DNA from: Gigaspora rosea
Taxonomy: Eukaryota > Glomeromycota > Glomeromycetes > Diversisporales > Gigasporaceae
DNA: 64,000 nucleotides
Assembly: GCA_003550325.1 (NCBI GenBank)
Contig: QKWP01000782.1
Span: 93,469 to 157,468, forward strand
Direction of reading: 5' to 3'
Under the pieces are notes generated by a model. It saw only the letters and a list, made by a program, of their open reading frames with translations. It made no database searches and had not been told where the DNA came from. The position numbers and the translations under genes were made by a program. Below are positions 32,790 to 45,011 of the stretch, piece after piece. Each line of letters opens with the position of its first letter. Within the stretch, counting starts at the first letter, position 1.

Positions 32790-33928
32790 TTAAATTTTTT
32801 TTAATTTGATATATTAGGTGCCCGATATATGCAATAGTAGGAATAAAGTAAATTTTTAGTTATTCCTATAGTAAGGAATAACCGGAATTTACTTTTATTC
32901 CCACCATTTTGCATATATGTATGTGCATGCCCAAATAAAACGTAAAGTTTTTTTTTTTATCATTTTTTTTTATCATTTTTTTTTTTAAATTTTATTTAAA
33001 CTAGTTTTATTGTTTTTTTATCATTTTTTTTATTTATTTTAATTTTTTTTTATAATTTTAAAAATCAGGTTTTTTTAAATTACATAATTTTTTTTAAGGT
33101 TTATGTAATTTAGCGCATATGTATTGTAATGCACCCATCTGATAAACCAATCATATCGTAGGATCAGGTGTAATGTGAAATCGAGAAAACATAGTGATTT
33201 TTTAAAAAATCGCCTGTGGCTCATAATTTTGCTTATAAAACCACTCTTCGTGCTTTAACAAAAAAATTCCTTGCAAAATTTTACTATAAAGCCTCTCTTC
33301 TTGCCTACACACTATTCTAACCTCACCCTAACCCTAACTAACAAAAAAACAGGTTATTTTAGTTGTTTTGATTTCATATTACACCAAATCATATGAGGTG
33401 CGCTACAGCGCACATGCGCAAAAATATTAAATTCTTTTTTAAATTATTTTATTTATTTTTTTATTTCATTATTTTTTTTTTAATTTGTTAAATTATTTTT
33501 TTATAAACTTTTTTTTTATTTTTTTTTTTAATACTTTTTTTTTTAAATTAATTTGTTTAACGTTTTATCAATTATTAATGTTTTTTTATTTTAACTTATA
33601 TCTTTTTTAGCGCTTATTATTATTTTTTTTAATAATTTAAGTGTACTTTTTAAAGATCTTTTTTTTGATTTTTTATTATTTTTCGCTTTATTTGTTTTTT
33701 TTTAAAAAATTTTTTTTGTTTTAATATTTTTTTATTTATTTATTTTTATTTTTTTGACAGTTTTTTTTATTTTTTTTAATTTTTTTTTTATTAATTCGGT
33801 TTAATTTTTTTTAAATTTGTTTTAATTTAAACGCTTTTTTTTTATTTTTATTTGTTTATTCAATTTTTTTTAACTTTAAATTTTTTTTATTTTTTTTTAT
33901 TTCAATTTTTCAAATTTTTTTTTATTAA
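32790..33928. other. T-rich intergenic DNA
   Basis: Long T-runs, no coding. A short hairpin at about 32845-32910 pairs GGAATAAAGTAAATTTT with TTTACTTTTATTCCC. CCCTAACCCTAAC occurs near 33335. Confidence 0.5.
33110..33422. mobile_element. Candidate TIR element, GCGCAT ends
   Basis: The left end AGCGCATATGTATTGTAATG and the right end read inward TGCGCATGTGCGCTGTAGCG share GCGCATRTG...TGTA followed by GCACC. No target duplication was recognised. Confidence 0.45.
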
Positions 33929-34394
33929 GGGTAGGTAAACGTAGATCATTTTTCATATGATCAGCATGGTATTACAGATTATAAAAATTCGCCACAAGCA
34001 AAATTTTTTAATGCTTTAACGAATTTTTACCAAAATTTTACAACGTGCTGATAAGAATTTTCTATTTATAGTAATAATAATTTCGAAACTTGTTTTATTT
34101 GAGAAAATTCCACTTCGAATATTACTGAACTATTTGGTCTCTTTGTATTATCTGAGAAAACATAGAGCCATCTGAGTAAACTTCGGTAATATTCGAAGTG
34201 GAATTTTCTCAAATAAAACAAGTTTCGAAATTATTATTACTATAAATAGAAAGTTCTTATCTGCACGTAGTGAAATTTTGGTAAAAATTCGTTAGAGCAT
34301 TAAAAAATTTTGCTTGTGGCTAATTTTTATTTACTATATAAAAATCTGTAATGTCATGCAGATCATATGAAAATGATCTACATTTACCCTACCC
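33929..34394. mobile_element. 466-bp fold-back element flanked by TTAA
   Basis: Near-perfect inverted repeat with arms of about 200 bp. Ends GGGTAGGTAAACGTAGATCA and, inward from the right, GGGTAGGGTAAATGTAGATC. TTAA lies on both sides (33925-33928 and 34395-34398). TTAA duplication is the piggyBac signature, but a TWA duplication cannot be excluded. No coding. Confidence 0.8.
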
Positions 34395-34789
34395 TTAATT
34401 TTTTTTTAAATTTTTTTTTTTATTTTAAATTTTAATTTTTTTAAAAATTCTTTTTTATTTTAAAATTTTTTTTTATTTTAAATTTTTTTAATTTTAATTA
34501 ATTTTTTTATTTAATTGTGATTTTTTATTTTTTATTTATAGTTTTTTTTAATTTTTTAAATTAAGTATTTTTTAACTTTTTTTTTACTTTACGTATTTTT
34601 ATTTTATATTATTAACTGTTAATTAATTAATAATTATTTATGTTTTTTTAAGGTACTGTATTTACATTTAAATAGCCGGTGATAATTACCAGTTACACAA
34701 AGCAGTCATAAAAATAAGTTAATTGAATTTTTTTATTTATTTCTTTTTTTTTATTATTTTTTACTAATATTTATTCTTGTTTTTTAGTT

Positions 34790-35640
34790 TCAGATTATTG
34801 TCCATCTTATTGGCGTGCTTTTCTCGTCGTTGGTGCTATTCTTTCATCATTGGTATCTTTTAGCTCGGTGCTTTCCTTTTTATCGTTAGTGCTGTCCATT
34901 TTGAAGCCACTTCTTTCGCCACTGTTGGTGTCGTCCATTTGGTGTGTGCTTTTTTTAGTTGTTGGTGTTCTTTATCGCTTTTTATTTCGAATGCTAACTT
35001 TTACATTTTTTTTAGGTTCTTCATTCAGATTTCGTTGTTGGAGTCGTTAGTTGGTGCTTCATCATTGGTGTTGACCATTTCAGTGTATTATTCGTTGTTA
35101 GTAACATTAGTTCAATGTTTTTTCTTGATATATTTTTGTTAATGCACTCTAGTTTTAAATACTATTCTTTAGTTTTTTGTTTTTTAGGTTCTTCGCGTGA
35201 TTTCATGATTGCCTCATGCCAATTTCAACATAGTTTCGAGATTTTGCTTTGGGTGCCTGTTAGTTTTTTTGGGCGTTTCTGATTTTTACATTGCTTCAAG
35301 CGTGTTTCAGAGTCTCTTGTTGTAGATTTCTTTTTGGATGCCCTGTCAGTTTTCTTGAGTACTCTCTGTGCGAGTTCGTGGTTGCCTTATAAGGTGTCTT
35401 GTTGTCGATTTTGATATTGTTTTGGTGTGTTTTGGAGGGTCTTGTAGATTTTACCTTGGGTATATTGTTAGTTTTTTTGGGTGTTTTTGTGTGGCTTTAT
35501 TGTAGCTTTGTAGTTGCTTTAGGTGTTTTGTTACCGATTTGTTGAACCTTTTTTTTTTTTAACAATCATAGTCATTGGGTGTTTTCTGCTTTTGTTAGTG
35601 TTGTATTATTACTAGTGTTTCATTAGTTATTTGCTATTGG
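34790..35640. repeat. GT-rich degenerate tandem tract
   Basis: Loosely repeated units of about 110-120 bp, with GTTGGTGTCGTC-like and TAGTTTTTTTGGG-like blocks, giving spurious open frames at 34850-35142. In style it is the complement of 2480-3110 and resembles 48600-49500. No gene assigned. Confidence 0.55.
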
Positions 35641-35809
35641 ATTGTATATTATATTCCAAATTGTAACTGATTTGTTAGAGAATTGTTTATAATAAATAAA
35701 TAAAAAAAAAATAAAATTTTTATTAAATTGCTTTATATTATTGTTATAGCAAAGTGATAATTAGATGATTGTAAAAAATATATGCATATTCGAATTTATT
35801 CTTTCTTGA

Positions 35810-36065
35810 TGTTACTTTATATCGGGTACATATTGGATACATGATGTATTACAGAATTTATATATACGATATATATACGGTATGTATATGGCATGTATAC
35901 TGTGTGTGACTATATATGTCCGATATGTGTCCGATATCTTACATGAACCAGGCACATATCGGGTATGCATACAAATATATCTTATACATATTGGTCACAT
36001 ATCATCTATATATACTATATATATCAGGTACCCGATATTATACCGATGTATATAATTTTGACCTG
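35810..36065. repeat. ATATCGGGTACC-type palindromic repeats
   Basis: Repeated CGATATATAC, ATATCGGGTA and GGTACCCGATAT units. GGGTACCCGATG also occurs at 12700 and GGTGCCCGATAT at 32816, on the two sides of the LTR element. They may be ends of one interrupted older element. Confidence 0.55.
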
Positions 36066-36656
36066 TGAACAGGAAACAGTTATCGGAACACATGTCTATT
36101 TTTTCAAAAGCATTACTATTGGAATTTAACCCTAGACCTAGTGATCTAAGTCGATACTTATAAAGTCGACTTAAGTCGGTTAGTCAACTTAACTAAACCT
36201 ATTTTTACATAGTCGACTAGCCGGGCACTATCATATTATGAACTGCTATTTTGACTATTTTTTTTTGCTCATCATTTCTTGATCAAGATATTTATAAGCA
36301 GTCAATATTAAGTTCATCGCATTAAAAGACTAGCTTGGAAAAAGCTACCCCAATGATTATAACTATTATGTTTATTTAAAGAATTACATAAATTACTGCT
36401 AAAGTAAAATTTGTTATTTATACATGCTTAAATAAATTTTATTTTCAAATTGTTTGTAGTAATAATTACAGAATTAGTTGTGTAACTTTAACCCAGGCAT
36501 TATGATTTTTAACAAATTTTTGAATTCAACATTCAAACAGATTTTTTTTGAATTAAACATATTTTCTCAATAACTAATATCAATAACAAAACCGATCCCA
36601 GAGTTATCAATAATCAAGTACGCATAGCTATAATTTTTTGAAAAAATTTCCCATTA

Positions 36657-36795
36657 CTAATACTTAAACAGTATAATTCATCAAATAGCATTTTCATACT
36701 TGAACAGTATAATTCATTGAATAGCATCGTCATACTTAAATAGTATAATTCATTGGATAGTATTGTTATATTTAAACAGTATAATTCATCAAATA
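36657..36795. repeat. 36-bp tandem repeat, four units
   Basis: Units of CAGTATAATTCATCAAATAG followed by a CATTTTCATACTTGAA variant. A hairpin with GAGAGCGAAAACTTG arms follows at about 36808-36845. Confidence 0.85.
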
Positions 36796-37373
36796 CTATA
36801 TAAGTGCATGAGAGCGAAAACTTGTAACAAGTTTTCACTCTCATGTACTAATAATATTATACTCATATAATTCTGTGATCATAAATAATGCGAGCTAATC
36901 TAAAAAAGTAAAGTCATTAAATGAAATAAAAAAAAAGCAAGAAACAATAAAAACAAAATAATGCGAATTAGATGGGGCTACATTAATAAGTAAGATGCAT
37001 ATATGTAATGTGGAATATTAGAAACAGCTTCGAATTTCTAAAAAAAAAAAAAATAAGTACTTTTGCAAAGCCCAATTAAAAATAATTTGTTATTGATAAA
37101 GTTAAAAGATTAGATTAAGTAAAATCAAATATGATAGATTTTTTGTATCTAAAAACATTATAAAAAAAGAATTTTTCCATCAATGATATCTATAATCATA
37201 ATAGATCAAGATAATTATCCTACATTTCAATACAGATCAGAAGATATTTCTGACGATATATTAGAATGCAATTCTATCCCTATTGCACCTCTTGATTCTT
37301 CCTCATTTCCATGTCATCTTGAACATGTTACAACTATTTCTAATCCTAAATACTCTAATGTGTTGATATATGG

Positions 37374-37611
37374 GGGTGCAAGTAGAAACCAAGCAAATTG
37401 TTTTTAGTGAGTTTTTTTAAATTTTCAAATCAAAATATCTTGACAACTATTAAACTAAACTTGATAAAATTTTTTATTTTAATTCTATAACTACATAGAA
37501 TTAAAATAAAAAAATTTTTATCAAGTTTGGTTTAATAGTTGTCAAGATATTTTATTTTAAAGTTTTAAAAAATTTACTTAGAAACAATTTGCTTGGTTTC
37601 TACTTGCACCC
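37374..37611. repeat. Fold-back MITE in transposase N-terminus
   Basis: Arms of about 115 bp: GGGTGCAAGTAGAAACCAAG at the left and its complement CTTGGTTTCTACTTGCACCC at the right end. It interrupts the transposase frame before the HNLE repeats. Target duplication unclear. Confidence 0.85.
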
Positions 37612-37804
37612 TTCATATACTTCTGATCTGGTTTCTACTAAGTTGTCTTCTTTACATAATCTTGAACATTTTACTTCATTGTCTTCATCACATAATCTTG
37701 ATCGTTTTACTTCGTGTCTCCATTACATAATCTTGAACGTTTTACTTTGTCATCTAGTATTAAATGCTCTGATCCACTATTATATACTTCTGAATACTTT
37801 ACCT

Positions 37805-38219
37805 TAGTGTTACGAATCGAGCAAAAAATCATAATCGATTAGTTAGTTAAAAATTTTTAGAAAATCAATTAATAGTTGATTATGTTTAACTAATCAACTA
37901 ATCGATTAATTGATTAATCAGTTAATTGATTGGTCGATTAGTTAATTAATCGACTAATCGATTAGTTAAATATCTGATATGTACTATATGTACGATCTCT
38001 ATATACTCTTTATTCAGTATAGTATATATTGGTATATAGACAACTAATCGATTAACCAACTAATCGAATAATCGATTAATTAGTTAATCAATTAATCAAT
38101 TAGTTGAAAATCGATTAATCGATTAATCGATTAGTTGGTTAATCGATTGAAATCATGGTTGTAATAGTAAATTGATTAGTTGCCAACTCAATTTAATCGA
38201 TTTTTGATTCATATCACTA
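37805..38219. mobile_element. hAT MITE, TAATCGATTA family
   Basis: Ends TAGTGTTACGAATCGAGC and TAGTGATATGAATCAAAAAT (inward), the same family as 6882-8175. Flanking 8-mers CTTTACCT and CTCTACCT match at 7 of 8. The body is mainly AATCGATTAATTGATTA units. Confidence 0.88.
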
Positions 38220-38523
38220 CTCTACCTTATCACATTATTCTGATCAATCTACTTTGCCATTAGATAATCTTGAAAATTTTACTTCACCATCGAATAATTT
38301 AAACGATTCTGATTCTTCAAATACTCTTTTACAAATACAAAAAAACATAAATCAGTTTTTGTTGCATTGTCTACCAAAAAACCAAAACCGAAAAAAGTTG
38401 GGTATAGAATCATATGAGAAAAGACAAAACTATAAAAAAAGAAACAAAATGCTTAGTTCCAGTTAAATGAAATGGAAAAATAGTGTCATGTGGAGAATCA
38501 TTTGCACTTTCTTCTAGTACAAG

Positions 38524-40748
38524 CTAGGGGTTAGTAAAATTACGGGAGGGACAACTTATTATAATATATAGCCACTAAAAATGATTCGTATTTATTTTGT
38601 ATAACAATGTATAAATGTATATTAAAAATGCCCACGACACTATATCAAAGAAACTTCGGCTATATTGATTGATTGCTGATTCAAGACAGGTTATTGCAAC
38701 ATTCTATTTCTGTCGCCTGGTAGATTTATATAAGAATTAGACGCATATTGGTATTCGTAAAACTAAATATTATTCTGGTTAAAATCAAACATTAACTTTT
38801 AATTATATTAATTTATATATATTTTTAGTGAACTATACTTATTCTACGCACTCGTATGTCTGTTGTAAATTGACGTTTGGGTTTATTATCTAAATAGAAC
38901 TAACATTTTCTTTTTCATAGGTCTTTACTTCATGAAATGGTTGGAACGTGAAATGGGCGCCTAAAGAGAGAGTCGGAACGAAGCACTATAAAGCTAGAAG
39001 ATAAGTACCAGCTTTTGTTCTTTTGTCTGTGTTTGATTTCTTTCTCTTCTTTATTCTATATTCGGTTGGAATGTGGGTATTTGAATTCGAATCTGAAAAA
39101 CTGTAAAACTGGGATTATTTATAAGTTCTATATAAATTTCAAATAGGAACTAACCTTTTATTTATTTGTAGAGATTGGAACCGTTCAAGTTTTTTCTAAT
39201 TGCTTGACCATCTAATCGTGTTAACGTTTAGTTCAGCCAATATTCAGATAACTTTGGTGACTCGGCCTGAAGCTATAAAACAATTTTTATGCGGTTAAAC
39301 AGTTCCAATTCTTATTTTTTTATAGCTTTGCAAAATGGGCATTTGAAGGGAACAACATGTCGTAATAAAATTATAATGTAGCCATTATAATCTTACGGTG
39401 TTGTAAGTTTAGCTATTTATTATTAGTCGATGTTAGTTGAGAGCTTTATATTGTATATTATGTGAATCTTTATTTTAATAAAAAAAAAAAATACAAATAT
39501 AAAAAAATACAAATATATAAAAAACTAATTCAGTAATTAATAAAATCGTCATCACGTTGCTGGGCACTACTATATATTAAGCATAAGTAAGGTCTTATAC
39601 AGATTTGTACTATAATTTTCATAAGCTAATGTTCTTAGTTCCCTTACGATCACATTTACGTACTCGTGAAGTCCAAAATTTATACTAGTAAAAGGAAATT
39701 ATTATTCGTCCCAGGAAAAACTACTGCAGAATTTTTATCGTCACCTACATTAAAAAGATCTAAAGAGAAGAAATATTAGTACAAGAAAATTGAAATAAAA
39801 TTAAACAAAGAATCGAACTTAATATCCAGTTTCAGGCCCACTATCCCGTGAATATTCTACTCTACAAGAGAAAAGCAGTAACTATATTAACGACATTATC
39901 ACAAAAAAGTGCCGTTATTAAGCCTGTATTTCAGCAAAACAAATACCTACGAATCGCGGCAGATTATTTGGATCTAAATCTTCAGGTGCTCATTTAACGT
40001 CCTAACTGTCCCAACAAAGCAAGGACTACAAAAGAAAAAGGAATGTTAGTTCTTATTTTCGAAAAAAAAAGAATACATAAAAAAGAGAAAAAATAGAGAC
40101 TTATCATTTTGTCCAGTTTCTATTTTCTCTCCAGATCACCCGGGTTCAAATCGTCAAACACATATTTTTTGTGTCCGATTAAGCACAATCTTCAAAGAGA
40201 AAAAATTGTTAGCTTGTGTTTAAAAAAAAAAGAAAGAAACTCAAACGCAAGACACGAATAGAACTGGCATTTGCCATTTATACCAGTTTCACAGTTTCTC
40301 ATGCTGATCACTCAGATCCGAACCTTCAAGCACCCATGTTACGTTCCGGCTATTCCAATAAAGAAAGAAGACTTGCAAAAAAGAAAAAATAGGTCAGTTT
40401 TTATTTCGAGAAAAAAAAGGAAAAGTGAATATAAAATAAAGAAAAATTGGTACTTATTTGTTCAACCTACTTTAGCTTCTAGATATGATTCAGTTTTTTT
40501 AACGATAAAAAAACAGCTATAAAATTTTTTTATGATTAATTACTTACCTTTGTCTATTTCGAGTTTCAAAAAAAAAAAAAGATATTCCAATAGACATATT
40601 ATTTTTAAATAATTATTAATTAAAACTTTGACTAGTCGAACACGATATATATGAATTTATATGATTTTCATATAAAATAACAATTTTTAATTACAATTAA
40701 ACTTGTATAATATTTGAGTTGGCTCCCCCATAATTTTACTAACCCCTA
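38524..40748. mobile_element. 2.2-kb hAT-like element in the BED finger
   Basis: Left end TAGGGGTTAGTAAAATTACG, right end inward TAGGGGTTAGTAAAATTATG. Flanks AGTACAAG and GGTACAAG (7 of 8). Removing it restores an open BED reading (SSSTSTLGAH). The two halves carry inverted copies of blocks such as GGAACGTGAAATGGG and complements. No transposase; open frame 40271-40522 is not recognised. Confidence 0.85.
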
Positions 40749-40892
40749 GGTACAAGTACACTTGGAGCTCATTTATATACGATCTATCGCTTATCTGAAA
40801 AAGGTTTATTACTACCATTATCAGGAACATCTGAACGGCTAGCTTCTAAGAAACCTGTTGCTATAGCTCAAAAAGATCCTATGCAACCAACA

Positions 40893-41236
40893 TTATTAGA
40901 TATGTTAAACAAACAACTATCATTATCTTTTAACAAAAAAATAAATTAACTTCTTGAATTCTAGCTTGGATTAATTGATGCATGCATGGCATTTAATGTT
41001 TAGGAAAATGAAAACTTTCACAACTTAATGTATGAAGCCAAATCTCGCTACTAAATTCCTTGTCNTTATTAGATATGTTAAACAAACAACTATCATTATC
41101 TTTTAACAAAAAAATAAATTAACTTCTTGAATTCTAGCTTGGATTATCGATGACATGCATGCATTTAATGTTTTAGAAAATGAAAAATTTCACAACTTAA
41201 TGTATGAAGCCAAACCTCACTACCAAATTCCTTGTC
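40893..41236. repeat. Tandem duplication of about 170 bp around an N
   Basis: 40893-41064 is repeated nearly exactly at 41066-41236, with an undetermined base at 41065 between copies. It may be a real duplication or a joining artefact. Confidence 0.85.
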
Positions 41237-42046
41237 AAGATGTATTTAAACAAAAAATGCATGAAGCAATAAACTTTGCAGAAAATAAAAATACTTGACC
41301 TTTTTCAACAAACAATGAATACTTTTTCATTTACGACCAATCTCTGGACAAGTGCATACAGGCCATATATGGGTATTACAGCTCATTGGCTCGATTCTGA
41401 TTTTCAGTTAAATCAAGTACTTATGACTATAGAGGAATTCCTTACTCACATACCGGAGAACATATTGAAGACTGTTTAAGAGCCAAATGGAATATTTCAG
41501 AAAAATGTATTGCTGGAACCACTAATAATACTCTAATAATGCATCATCCATAGTTAAAGCAATAACTAACCTTGGAATAATCCATATTCGTTGTACTGCA
41601 TATACTCTTCAACTTTCTATTACTAATGCTTTACAATCTGGTGAAGTAACAAATTTAATTAATAGAGCTAAAGAGTTAAATAGTTTTTTAGTACACAAAG
41701 ATAAATATGGAAACATTAAGAAAAGCACAAGAAGAAATAAATAAAAAAAATAATATTCGTATTACAAGCCGAATGCAATTTCTAGAACTGATAGCCACTG
41801 TATCTGTTACACATTGAAATTCAACGTTTGTGCTTTTAGAATATTTGTTATTACTATATGAGTCTATACAATTACTCACCAAAAAGTTAATTCAAGATGC
41901 CAATAGGGAGATCCGTAAAGATGGGAAAAAATTAGAATCCCTATTGCTAAATGAAAATAAACAGTTAGGCCTTAAGGAACTCATTTATTTATTTGAACCT
42001 TTTGCTTGTGCAACATTTTTAATGAGAGGTGATACATACCCTACGC

Positions 42047-42195
42047 TAGAGGTTGGAACCGGTTTTAATAATTCGGGTTTATCACGTGAATTTTGTGATA
42101 TTATAGAATTTATTAAAATTTAATTGGATTAAATTCTAAAATATCACAAAATTTACGTGATAAACCCGAATTATTAAAACCAGTTCCAACCTCTA
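42047..42195. mobile_element. 149-bp fold-back hAT MITE in transposase
   Basis: Nearly complete palindrome with ends TAGAGGTTGGAACCGGTTTT and TAGAGGTTGGAACTGGTTTT (inward). Exact 8-bp duplication CCCTACGC (42039-42046 and 42196-42203). Confidence 0.95.
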
Positions 42196-42899
42196 CCCTA
42201 CGCTTTTCCTTATGCTTCCAACAATCGCAACTCTTTAAAAACACTTGTTTAAAATGGAATCAACATTGACTTATCCTATTGTTTGTGATATTAGAAATGA
42301 GATTGAACTTAATTTAGCTAATCGATAAGAAGACCCAGAATTAGAGGGTTATCTGGCATCAATCTTAGACCCTAAATTTAAAAATCTAGAATTTGCTTCA
42401 GAAAAATTCGAAGCAACAAAACAATCTCTTAAACAAAAAATGATAATGTTGCAAAATGAAACTGAATGTTTAAATGACCAGCCAATAGCAAACCCTACTT
42501 CAAACTTGGCGTCTTTTTTTAATAGTATTGCTAATGCCAAAAAATTCTCTCCAATTGATATAGAATTAAAAACATATTTTGACTTGCCTTGAATGATATT
42601 GTATGATTCCGATAATCCAGAATATATAAAACTGAAAATCCACTTTCCTGGTGGCAATTATATTCGAAAACATTGTCCTTACTTTTACAATTAGCTCGTC
42701 GGTATCTTGCAATTCCTGCAACCTCCGTTCCTTTAGAACATTTATTCTCAATAGCCAGAAATGTGTTGACTGATAAAGAAATAGATTACTTCCTAAAAGT
42801 GTTCACGATTTGGTTTTTTTAAAAGAAAATAATAAGAACTTTAATGTTTACCCAAATTTTGAATAAAGTACTACGAAAATTAAGATTGTTTTAAATTGA

Positions 42900-43950
42900 A
42901 TTAGTAAAATATTTTTATGATTAAAATAATGTCAGCTTCTTGTTTAAGGTGGCTAAAAGGTTTAAAGCATAAGCGATAATAAACATAGCAGTTGCCATCT
43001 AAGGTACTTTGGATTTGGGTTTTGCTTTTTTTAAAAGAACTTAATTTATCTAAACAAATAGTTTCTTGGTCTTGGGCCTTTACTAAGCGCTAAAATAAAT
43101 CATCACTAACTATTTGATAAGCTTGTTTTAATTGAGATTGATGTCTTTAGTTCAAATTCTTAAATAGTATATAAAGTACAAGATTTATTTCAGATTTGTA
43201 ACTTATATAATAAAATCTTTTCTTTATTCTTTGCTAACCGAAATTTTTAAACGTATGTAATAATGCCTGACAATCACATGTATGTACATATGATGAAGTA
43301 TGATTGGTGCTTAACTATCACATGAGAGTAGGCTTATTCAGTCTTCTTCTCCTTACTATGTAGGCAATGATAGTTGAAGATCATATCTTCAAAGTAGTAT
43401 TTTTATAATAAAAAGAAAAAATAAATTGCAAAAAGGTAATAGTAGCTGTAATAGTCAGATTCTAAGCCTGCCTCAAAAGGCTATAACTACACCTAAAAAA
43501 ACTATATTATTAAAGACAACTGGATTGTGTATTTTTTGCAGAACAAACAACTACCTTCACCAAAGTACTGAGCTACCAAATGGTAATTATGAATATATTA
43601 AACCTCACAATACACATAGTTAGAGGCCCTATCGCTTCAATAGTAGAAATTAAATTTTTTGCTTGACTAAGCATACTCACACAAATAGTTCTAGCAATTA
43701 TCTTATCAACACAAAAACAACCTAATATGAAAAGGTGGAATATTGGTAAAAAAATTACTCTAAAGGGATTTTATATTAATATTATGTACAGTAGCTATGG
43801 AATCATGCCATATTTGGTAGAAAATAATTCGATACTGCTGGTACATATATGTTGTAGTTATATTTTAACAAGTAAAAAAATAATACTGTATTAGGAGACT
43901 ATGGGACTGGTTTGCATTATTAAAATCTAAATTTTTATAAAATTCTGCAT
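42900..43950. other. Interior of the 12-kb element, no gene recognised
   Basis: AT-rich. A 65-codon frame at 43426-43623 has no family features. Confidence 0.4.
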
Positions 43951-43959
43951 AACTACTAA

Positions 43960-44087
43960 GAGCCGTGTCATTAATCACCTGATTATTTTTTATCTCTTAA
44001 TATATATATAGTCAGGTTTTTATATATAATTTCAACTTTTTTTACCCCCTCCCCCTCTAAAAAATCAACTGATTTTTGTCACTCCCC
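43960..44087. mobile_element. PIF/Harbinger-like MITE, copy 3 (reverse)
   Basis: Reverse-complement relative to 4324-4472 and 15321-15472, slightly shorter. Shared cores ATTAATCACCTGATTATTTT and ATATATAATTTCAACTTTTT. Flanks TAA and TAC/TTA. Confidence 0.8.
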
Positions 44088-44089
44088 TA

Positions 44090-45011
44090 CTTAGAATTAT
44101 GCCGAGATTTTATCCTAATGAATATTGCTATTAATATTAGTGTAAGTACAAAATTAAGATACAGTAACAAGTTATACAAAATTAGATGTAAGGTTTTGTA
44201 ACACTCTCCTTTTTTTTACGAATAGTGTCTAGACTCTTTTTTTATTATATACAATACTGCAATAAAAAAAGGTGAGGAATATAAATTTATGAATAAACAG
44301 TTTTGAAAATGAACAAAAATTCAGTGTAATACTTTACCGTTACAATCAACACATAATACTGTATATGGCTAAGGCTGATTTGGTACTATCGTGATGATAT
44401 TCCTGATCATAACTTGCTCATCGATATATTAGTCTTAATATTTTTTGCGATTTGCACATAATAACCTAAGCTAAGTGGAAATAACATAACTATGTTATTT
44501 CCACTACATATATGTGGCTTTATTTTAATACAACCACTTACATGCAAGCAAACACAAACCAACAAAATAAAGAAACAACTTGCCAGAAACTAAAAATGCC
44601 CAAGCAGTTTATAACCATAGAAAATGGAGAGCATGAAAAAGCCAAATGAGAGGAATCTTGCTGTGAGTTGGATATTTCTTTTCTTTGTTTCTCCTTTTTA
44701 CTAAATTTTTCAAGTTCAAGCTATCCAAGCTATATGCGTTAAATGAGATTACGCAAAAATTTAGCATGCAACTGCAAAATCTTGGGTTCAGTTCCAAACA
44801 GGGTCAAACTGAGTTTCACCTGCTTGACGTAATTTAGAATAAACAGGCGAAGTTAAATCATGCCCATCTATTTAGGGCTATACCCAATCAGAGTCATTGC
44901 ATTCCATTCCTTAAGATAGAAAAAAAAACCAGAATTTCATTCAAAAGCAATATTAATATTCTTTTTAACAACAATTCCTTTCTGGTAAATTCACCAACAT
45001 GATACATTCTA
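44090..45011. other. Non-coding stretch beside SLR relic
   Basis: No clear gene. A short stretch at 44600-44870 reads weakly as decayed coding on the minus strand but matches no family I know. Confidence 0.35.

Larger units (their letters stand above)
37183..42868 (+). pseudogene. Second hAT transposase, BED and hATC, decayed
   Basis: Starts with a Ser-rich N-terminus containing a repeated HNLE.FTS peptide (37612-37800, 38250-38290). Then a BED-type finger: KCLVPVK, a TGA, NGKIVSCGESFALSS and, after the insertion at 38524-40748, STSTLGAHLYTIYRL. The catalytic region (41276-41479) has FSFTTNLWTSAYRPYMGITA, the DxW-type start of the hAT RNase H fold. The next parts (41500-42330) are shifted repeatedly, and a MITE sits at 42047-42195. 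The C-terminus (42630-42868) has NPLSWWQLYSKTLSLLLQLA and YLAIPATSVPLEHLFSIARN, the hATC motif. Many stops, so dead. Confidence 0.88.

Noticed and set aside
40135..40160. tRNA B-box-like GGTTCAAATC
   Set aside because: No A-box, cloverleaf or acceptor stem could be found around it.
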